Shown here: piece after piece, positions 57,843 to 64,000 of the stretch
Layout of the letters: each line of letters starts with the position of its first letter
Numbering within the stretch: position 1 is the first letter of the stretch
From: Longimicrobiales bacterium
GTDB taxonomy: Bacteria; Gemmatimonadota; Gemmatimonadetes; Longimicrobiales; Gaopeijiaceae
Reading direction: 5' to 3'
DNA: 64,000 nt
NCBI GenBank assembly: GCA_028278645.1
Contig: JANQDZ010000034.1
Location: forward strand, 124,001 to 188,000
Position numbers and translations under genes: made by a program
Notes under the pieces: generated by a model
What the model was told of the DNA's origin: nothing
The model's input: the letters and a program-made list of their open reading frames with translations, nothing else
Database searches by the model: none

Positions 57843-59090
57843 ATGGCGCCAAACACCCGACTCCTCGTTGGAGGCCTGGTCCTGATGGTTTTGAATACCG
57901 CCTGCGATGATCCGGTGGGTCCAAGCAAGCCGGATCCCATCACCGAGCTCCCGCGGGCCCTGACGGCTACAGAGCAAACCGTCATCGCCAGGTCGAACAG
58001 CTTCGGATTCGACCTCCTGGAAGCGGTGGACGAAGCCAGGGAATCGGAAGAACCCAACACGATCCTTTCTCCCCTCTCGGCCTCCATGGCCCTGGGGATG
58101 GCCATGGAGGGCGCAGACGGCGAGACATTCGCGGAGATGCAGACCGTCCTCGGCTTCCAAGGGGTGGACAGGGCGGAAATCACAGCCTCCTACGGGGGGC
58201 TCATGGACCTTCTTTTGAACCTGGACCCCGCCGTGGAGGTGGAGGTCGCGAACTCGGCTTGGTCGCGGCAGGGTTTCCCGTTCACGTCCGGGTACTTCGA
58301 CGCCCTCACGCAGTCGTTTTTCGCCCTTGTTCGGGAGCTGGACTTCTCTGATCCGGGGGCAAAGGACGTGATTAACCAATGGGTCAACGACCAGACCAAC
58401 GGCCGTATCGACTCCATCATCGACGCCATCAGCCCGTTGGATATCCTCTTCCTCATAAACACTGTCTATTTCAAAGGTGATTGGACGACTCAGTTCAAAA
58501 AATCCGCAACTCAACCGGGATCCTTTTTCCTGGAGAACGGGTCAACCGTCTCGGTCCCCATGATGTCCGGGGATATCGAAGACGTGGGATTCGCCCATTT
58601 GGGTGCCGGGCGGACCATCGCGGAACTCCCCTACGGTGGTCAGGCGTTCGGGCTGGTGGTGGCCTTGCCCGCCCCCGGCGAAACGGTGGACGACCTGGTC
58701 GGAGACCTGGACGAGGGAGCCTGGAACGCCTGGATGGATTCTTTGCACCCGGCCAAGGTCATGGTGCGGATGCCGAAGTTCGAGCTGGAGTGGGAGAGCC
58801 TCTTGAACGACGCCCTGAAAAGCTTGGGCATGCAAAAGGCCTTCAGTGCCCTGGAAGCCAATTTCTCCCGTATGACGCCGGCTCCCGACGCTCACATCAG
58901 CGCGGTCAAGCAGAAGACGTATATGAGAGTGGATGAGGAGGGTACGGAGGCAGCCGCGGCCACGAGTGTGACCGTGGGCGTCACCTCGGCGCCCCCGGGC
59001 ATAGTGGTGGACCGGCCGTACCTCCTGGCCATTCGAGAACGCCTGAGCGGCACCGTCCTCTTCGTGGGAGTCGTTCGGGACCCTCGATAA
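57843..59090 (+). CDS. Secreted serpin (serine protease inhibitor)
   Basis: 415 residues. Signal peptide with a near-lipobox (N-T-A-C). Serpin fold throughout: NTILSPLSASMALGMAMEGADGET, ANSAWSRQGFPFTSGYFD, NQWVNDQTNGRIDSIID, LFLINTVYFKGDWTTQF, VRMPKFELEWE, and the hinge DEEGTEAAAATSVT at 364-377. With Glu365 as P17 the predicted scissile bond is Thr381-Ser382, followed by DRPYLLAIRE. The small-residue hinge indicates an inhibitory serpin, likely aimed at a serine protease of elastase-like taste. It probably protects the cell from its own or foreign peptidases. Confidence 0.9.
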   Translation: MAPNTRLLVGGLVLMVLNTACDDPVGPSKPDPITELPRALTATEQTVIARSNSFGFDLLEAVDEARESEEPNTILSPLSASMALGMAMEGADGETFAEMQTVLGFQGVDRAEITASYGGLMDLLLNLDPAVEVEVANSAWSRQGFPFTSGYFDALTQSFFALVRELDFSDPGAKDVINQWVNDQTNGRIDSIIDAISPLDILFLINTVYFKGDWTTQFKKSATQPGSFFLENGSTVSVPMMSGDIEDVGFAHLGAGRTIAELPYGGQAFGLVVALPAPGETVDDLVGDLDEGAWNAWMDSLHPAKVMVRMPKFELEWESLLNDALKSLGMQKAFSALEANFSRMTPAPDAHISAVKQKTYMRVDEEGTEAAAATSVTVGVTSAPPGIVVDRPYLLAIRERLSGTVLFVGVVRDPR

Positions 59091-59126
59091 GAGTCAGGTA
59101 CACCTTTCGACGACCTGCCCAGACAG

Positions 59127-59175
59127 ACCTCGGCCCCACCGGATGTTGATCCAGTGGGGCCGAGGTTCTTTCTTT
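59127..59175 (+). terminator. Rho-independent terminator of the serpin gene
   Basis: 13-bp stem ACCTCGGCCCCAC (59127-59139) with GTGGGGCCGAGGT (59154-59166) and a 14-base loop, then TCTTTCTTT. Lies 37 bp past the serpin stop. Confidence 0.9.
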
Positions 59176-59195
59176 GGATTATCCGACGATCCGCC

Positions 59196-60245
59196 TTACC
59201 CGTCGGCCTCTCCGTAACCAAGGAGGAGCTTCGTGATGCCGTCATCCTGACCCGCCACGAGGAAGACCACACGACCAGCATCCTCATTCCTGGCCCACAG
59301 GTAGCTCACTTCTTCTCCGTCGGCATGGCTGCGATGTTGAGCCCGAAGCTCATAACCTTCTCCCTCCAGCCAGCTTCGGTAGAAGGAAAGGATGTCACGG
59401 GCCGATCCGTCACCCTGCCAGGCAACCGCCCCCATGAACCCATCGTCTGACGAGAGGGAGTAGACCCGCTGCGGATCCCGGGGCATCCCGTCGATCCGCT
59501 CCACCCAACCGGGCATGGCGTCAGCCTCGTCCCCGGCACCAAAGCGGAGGGTTGCGTCGTCGGTGCGAACGACCATGGTTCCTCCGTTTTCACCCCCTGC
59601 CACGTCAAAGCGTACCTGGCCCTCGTCGGACTGGATGACCAGAGAACCTCCGTCCTCCCCTTTGATCAGATCGAACCGTACCTGGCCTTCACCGGAGTCG
59701 ATGGAGAGAAACCCCCCGTCTTCCGTTTTTCTGAGGTCGAACCGTACTTGGCCCTCTTCCGTATCGATCACCAGGGCCCCGCCGTCATCCCCCCGGATCA
59801 GGTCCATTCGGACATTGCCTTCGGAGGATTTTACCTCCATGAGCCCTTCTCGTGCTTGCTCCTTGAGGCCCTCTACGAACTCCTTGCCTTCAGGGAACAA
59901 CTCCATGGTCCCACCGAAGAACTCCCGCATGAAGGCCTCTTCCGGTGCATCGGACCCCAAGTCCTGCAGGAGGGTGACGCCCTCTTCAGGCGGCACGGAA
60001 AGGAGTGAAGCATGGGACTCCATTCTTTCCACCATCTCTTCAGCCGCCAAGGTGGGGTTCGCCTTCAACTCGTGCTGGACCACGTGGGCGATCTCGACCA
60101 CCTGATGTTTGACTCGGACGGCCATGAGGCCCACGCCGATCATGCCGATCACGAACAGAGTGCCCACGGCAATCGAAAACCATCCGAGAAAAGAAAGCTT
60201 TTCTCCGCTTTTTCCGGTGACAGCTCTCTCGAATTCGTCGTACAT
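59196..60245 (-). CDS. Membrane protein with 22-residue repeats
   Basis: 349 residues. One N-terminal membrane helix (FSIAVGTLFVIGMIGVGLMAV), a helical region (about 45-135), four copies of a 22-residue repeat at 141-228 (EGQVRFDLxKxEDGGxLxIxS), then a globular C-terminal domain (about 245-349: WVERIDGMPRDPQ, FYRSWLEGEGYEL, VSYLWARNEDAGRVVFLVAG). AGGAGGAGG precedes the ATG. The repeats look like a short parallel beta stack; no family recognised. Sense: an exported anchor with a repeat stalk, function unknown. Confidence 0.72.
   Translation of the reverse strand: MYDEFERAVTGKSGEKLSFLGWFSIAVGTLFVIGMIGVGLMAVRVKHQVVEIAHVVQHELKANPTLAAEEMVERMESHASLLSVPPEEGVTLLQDLGSDAPEEAFMREFFGGTMELFPEGKEFVEGLKEQAREGLMEVKSSEGNVRMDLIRGDDGGALVIDTEEGQVRFDLRKTEDGGFLSIDSGEGQVRFDLIKGEDGGSLVIQSDEGQVRFDVAGGENGGTMVVRTDDATLRFGAGDEADAMPGWVERIDGMPRDPQRVYSLSSDDGFMGAVAWQGDGSARDILSFYRSWLEGEGYELRAQHRSHADGEEVSYLWARNEDAGRVVFLVAGQDDGITKLLLGYGEADG
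59562..59825 (-). repeat. Four tandem 66-bp coding repeats
   Basis: The four 66-bp units encode repeats 141-162, 163-184, 185-206 and 207-228 of the membrane protein. Units share the stretch encoding G-Q-V-R-F-D and E-D-G-G. They differ in synonymous positions, so the array is not freshly expanded. Confidence 0.75.
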
Positions 60246-60338
60246 GAAACCTCCTCCTACCTCATGTCAGGTGGGGCAATTCCGGGGGACACACCTCCCC
60301 TTCAAACAGGACTACGAGAAAAATACCCAAAGTGTTTT

Positions 60339-60385
60339 ACTCTGCCGCAGGCGGAGCCCGGTCGGCAAAGTCCCGTAGCCAGAGT
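60339..60385 (+). other. Candidate structured leader upstream of the PLP enzyme
   Basis: ACTCTG (60339-60344) pairs with CAGAGT (60380-60385); inside, CCG-CAGG-CGG (60345-60354) and GCC-CGGTC-GGC region (60356-60366) can form two further hairpins, so a three-way junction is possible 58 nt before the start of the trans-sulfuration gene. It does not match a known SAM or cobalamin riboswitch consensus. May be chance pairing in GC-rich DNA. Confidence 0.25.
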
Positions 60386-60442
60386 CCCCCTCCTACGACA
60401 GATTATGGGGCAAACGCAACCTCAGAAACGGATCCGAGCTTC

Positions 60443-61591
60443 ATGACCGGAAAACCTGGAAAATCCACCAAGTCGATCCATGCAGGCCGTCTCGAGCCCA
60501 GACCAGAAGGGGCAATCACCACCCCCATCTTCCAGTCGAGCACCTACGAATACCACGGGGAAGACTACCACAACGTGGGATACCTGCGGCTGAGCAACAG
60601 CCCGAACCACCTGGTTCTGGGTGAGAGGCTGGCGGCCCTGGAGGGCACCGAGGCGGCTCTGGCCACCGGTTCCGGGATGGCGGCGATCTCTGCCACCTTC
60701 CTGGCACTCCTCTCCACCGGCGACCACATCTTGGTCCAGGATTGTCTTTATGGGGGAACCACTTCCCTGTTGAACCACGAGATGGCTCGCCTTGGCATCT
60801 CCTATACTCCAATCGATCCCCAGGCCCCGGCCACCTGGGCCGAGGCCGTTCGCCCCACCACCCGTGTGGTTTACGTGGAGAGCCTGACCAATCCCCTTGT
60901 CCAGGTGGCGGACCTGGAAGCTGTGGTCAGCTTCGCGAAGGAACACGGGTTTGTGACAGTCATCGACAATACCTTTGCGAGCCCCGTGAACTTCCGGCCG
61001 GCCGAGCTAGGGATCGACCTCGTAATGGAGAGTGCAACGAAGTACCTGAACGGCCACACCGATATCTGCGCGGGAGTCGTAGCGGGGTCGGCAGACCACG
61101 TTTCCCAGATCAAGATCACGTTGGACCATATCGGGGGTGTCCTGGACTCTCATGCCTGCTTCCTTCTGGAACGGGGTCTCAAGACCCTTCCCATCCGGGT
61201 TTCCGGCCAAAACGCCGCAGCCCTCCGCATTGCTGAGTTCCTGGAAGCCCACCCAAGGGTGGCGAAGGTGAACTATCCGGGGCTTGCTAACCACGAACAG
61301 CACCATAGGGCTACCCGTCTCTTTGACGGCTTCGGAGGGATGCTGTCGTTCGAGTTGGTCGGGGGCGTAGAAGAGGCTGAGGAGTTCCTGGGGAAACTCA
61401 CCCTACCCGCTCACGCTGCCAGCCTGGGAGGGGCCGAGTCACTTATCGTGAGGCCAGCGGCAGCTACCCACGGAGGCGTGCCCCCGGAGGAAAGGGCCAG
61501 GAGCGGGATTAGCGATAGCTTGATCCGTTTCTCGGTAGGGCTGGAGGACGTAGAGGACCTCGTGGAGGACTTGGAGACCGCCCTGGGCTGA
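60443..61591 (+). CDS. PLP-dependent trans-sulfuration enzyme (MetB/MetC family)
   Basis: 382 residues from ATG 60443; the frame is open upstream without family signal. Cys/Met metabolism PLP family: ITTPIFQSSTYEY, the PLP pocket GSGMAAISATFLALLS, DCLYGGTTSLL, VVYVESLTNP, IDNTFASP, and the PLP lysine in ESATKYLNGHTDICAG, then GGAESLIVRPAAATHGGV. Catalyses beta- or gamma-elimination or replacement (cystathionine gamma-synthase, gamma-lyase or O-acetylhomoserine sulfhydrylase); the exact reaction cannot be read off. Confidence 0.9.
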   Translation: MTGKPGKSTKSIHAGRLEPRPEGAITTPIFQSSTYEYHGEDYHNVGYLRLSNSPNHLVLGERLAALEGTEAALATGSGMAAISATFLALLSTGDHILVQDCLYGGTTSLLNHEMARLGISYTPIDPQAPATWAEAVRPTTRVVYVESLTNPLVQVADLEAVVSFAKEHGFVTVIDNTFASPVNFRPAELGIDLVMESATKYLNGHTDICAGVVAGSADHVSQIKITLDHIGGVLDSHACFLLERGLKTLPIRVSGQNAAALRIAEFLEAHPRVAKVNYPGLANHEQHHRATRLFDGFGGMLSFELVGGVEEAEEFLGKLTLPAHAASLGGAESLIVRPAAATHGGVPPEERARSGISDSLIRFSVGLEDVEDLVEDLETALG

Positions 61592-61594
61592 AGA

Positions 61595-63076
61595 TCACCA
61601 GAGGCCCAGGAATCTCCACCAGAGGCTCCCGATTCCTAACCAGATCACCAGGTTGGCCAGGCTCACGACAAAGCCGAGGCGCCACCAGTCGGACACCTCC
61701 ACATACCCTGCTCCGAACAGGACCGGGGCCGGGCCGGTGCCGTAGTGGGTCATGGAGCTGAAGAGGTTGCTGAAAAACCCCAGCACCAACGCCGCCAGCA
61801 CAGGGGGAGTCCCAACCACCAGCGCTACGCCGAGGAATGGAGCATACATGGCGCTGACATGGGCGGTGTTGGAGGCGAAGAAGTAGTGGGAGTAGAAGTA
61901 GACCAGGCTCAGGCCGAGGAACGCCGTCACCCAACCGAAGCCCCCGAACACGCCACCCATGGCCTCACTGAACCATGGGATGAGGCCGAGCTCGGTCATG
62001 AAGGACGCCATCATCACCAGGGCCGAGAACCACACCAGCGTATCCCATGCCCCCTTTTCTCTCAGGACGTCGTCCCACGAAAGGACCCCGGTGATGAGCA
62101 ACACCACCAGGCCGAGAAGAGCTGTGGCCGTGGTGTGAATGCCCAGTGGTCCGGCCAGGATCCAGAGCGTGAGAAGGAGGCCAAAGCACCCCAGCATGAT
62201 CCACTCGGATCTTTTGACCGGCCCCATCTCCCGGAGACGGTCCGAGGCGAGGGTCCGAGCCTCTGGGGTCGCCCGAATCTCAGGTGGGAACATCCGATAG
62301 AGCATCCACGGCACCACCACCAGGCTCACTACGCCGGGAACCAGGGCCGCGACAGCCCACCCCACCCACGTGACCTCCACTCCCTGGGCAGAAGCCAACT
62401 CCGCCGCCAGAGGATTTGCTGCCATGGCCGTGAGGAACATGGCGCTGGTCACCACGGTTCCCTGGAATGCGGTAACCGTCAGGAAAGCTCCCATCCTCCC
62501 GGACGTGCCGTCGCCGGGCCTACTCCCGTAGGCCTCCGCGATGGATCGGAGGATGGGGAAGACCACCCCCCCGGCCCTCGCGGTGTTCGACGGGATCGCC
62601 GGTGCCAGGACAAGGTCCGTGGCCACCAAGCCGTAGCCCAGACCCAGGCTTCGCCGGCCCAACAGTGCCATGAAGAGGTAGGCGATCCGTGCGCCCAGTC
62701 CGGTCTTGATGAAACCCCGAGAGATAAAAAACGCGAGCACGATCAACCAAATCACCCGGTTCCCGAAGCCGGACAAGGATTGGGTAATAGTGAGGGTGTT
62801 GGTCATGGCGGTGGCGGCGATGCCCACCATGGCCACGGCCCCCATGGGAAGGGGCTTCAAAATGATTCCGACGATGGTAGCCACGAAGATGGCCAGTAGG
62901 TGCATTCCCGCTGGGTCCACGCCCGACGGCGCGGGGAGGAACCAAAGTGCGACAGCTAAAACCAGTGGGATCAGCAGACCGATCCACCTGGTGCCCTTTT
63001 CTGCACCGGCACCTTCATGCTCCTTTGCAGCTATGGGCCCGGCCTGACGCCCGCTTCCTCTTCCCGGATCTGCCAA
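61595..63076 (-). CDS. DASS-family dicarboxylate/anion transporter
   Basis: 493 residues from TTG 63076 with AGGAGG six bases upstream; the frame is open further up to 63175 but without a ribosome site. About 12 membrane helices. SLC13/2-oxoglutarate-malate translocator features: two SNT-type motifs (PAIPSNTARAGGVVFPI, FFASNTAHVSAMY) and SSMTHYGTGPAPVLFGAGY. Moves dicarboxylates or similar anions, probably with sodium. Convergent with the PLP enzyme, only three bases between stops. Confidence 0.88.
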   Translation of the reverse strand: MADPGRGSGRQAGPIAAKEHEGAGAEKGTRWIGLLIPLVLAVALWFLPAPSGVDPAGMHLLAIFVATIVGIILKPLPMGAVAMVGIAATAMTNTLTITQSLSGFGNRVIWLIVLAFFISRGFIKTGLGARIAYLFMALLGRRSLGLGYGLVATDLVLAPAIPSNTARAGGVVFPILRSIAEAYGSRPGDGTSGRMGAFLTVTAFQGTVVTSAMFLTAMAANPLAAELASAQGVEVTWVGWAVAALVPGVVSLVVVPWMLYRMFPPEIRATPEARTLASDRLREMGPVKRSEWIMLGCFGLLLTLWILAGPLGIHTTATALLGLVVLLITGVLSWDDVLREKGAWDTLVWFSALVMMASFMTELGLIPWFSEAMGGVFGGFGWVTAFLGLSLVYFYSHYFFASNTAHVSAMYAPFLGVALVVGTPPVLAALVLGFFSNLFSSMTHYGTGPAPVLFGAGYVEVSDWWRLGFVVSLANLVIWLGIGSLWWRFLGLW

Positions 63077-63126
63077 CAAGGTCCTCCTGATGTTTTCCGT
63101 CGAGAATAGGAGGTGAAATACAGTGA

Positions 63127-64000
<874 letters not shown>

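Noticed and set aside
56835-58514. A 559-codon open frame on the minus strand opposite the M55 and serpin genes
   Set aside because: It covers two genes with clear families, signal peptides and ribosome sites; its translation has no recognisable domain and is rich in His/Arg/Gly as expected for a GC-rich shadow frame.
60246-60442. SAM or cobalamin riboswitch before the trans-sulfuration enzyme
   Set aside because: None of the conserved cores (SAM-I, SAM-II, SAM-IV, SAH, B12 box) was found; only a generic three-way junction is possible.

Overview
The window is a GC-rich bacterial chromosome segment with densely packed genes. The gene content fits an environmental Gemmatimonadota-like bacterium: a clade II (Sec-type) nosZ cluster, many secreted S9/S41/M1/M19/M55/C45 peptidases and hydrolases, Tat-exported NAD-epimerase homologues, an ECF sigma factor with a membrane partner, and frequent AGGAGG ribosome sites. 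That assignment is inferred from gene content, not from a marker gene. No rRNA, tRNA, CRISPR array or insertion sequence was seen.

Region 1 (1-20 kb) holds scavenging and housekeeping genes: the end of a radical SAM enzyme, a type IV pilin-like gene with a membrane partner, an M19 dipeptidase, PdxH, two Tat-signal epimerase paralogues, a tricorn-type S41 protease, a lipoprotein esterase, a DUF1232 protein, GlpD, an SDR, a small Cys/His plus membrane protein, a C45-type Ntn hydrolase and a large S9 prolyl oligopeptidase.

Region 2 (19.9-28.4 kb) is a nitrate-respiration island. It runs porin, Rieske protein, cytochrome b, membrane-anchored octaheme cytochrome of the hydroxylamine-oxidoreductase (HAO) type, NapA, a tetraheme NapB that looks internally duplicated, and an orphan 185-residue protein. 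There is no napC, napGH or napD; a bc-type quinol oxidase module appears to take their place. A Crp/Fnr-type palindrome sits at the class II distance from a good -10 box in front of the Rieske gene.

Region 3 (28.4-41 kb) contains an orphan lipoprotein, a beta-propeller remnant, a btuFCD cobalamin importer behind a cobalamin riboswitch, an M1 peptidase, an ECF sigma factor with a TolC-like or anti-sigma-like partner, a fused LeuCD-type dehydratase preceded by three CCGCC-N6-GGCGG inverted repeats, and a Crp/Fnr regulator divergent from a DUF438/hemerythrin/PAS protein, with a perfect TGTGA-N6-TCACA site between them.

Region 4 (41-54.5 kb, all minus strand) is one long nos operon: Rrf2 regulator, GltD-like FAD/Fe-S oxidoreductase, Rieske, cytochrome b, pentaheme cytochrome c, NosZ, a NosB-like membrane protein, a lipoprotein, NosD, NosF, NosL and NosY. 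Nitrate reduction and N2O reduction each have their own Rieske/cytochrome b/anchored multiheme cytochrome set. No nitrite or NO reductase is present in the window.

Region 5 (54.5-64 kb) has an ABC exporter, an M55 D-aminopeptidase, a secreted serpin, a membrane protein with 22-residue repeats, a PLP-dependent trans-sulfuration enzyme, a DASS-family anion transporter and the start of an MFS exporter cut by the window end.
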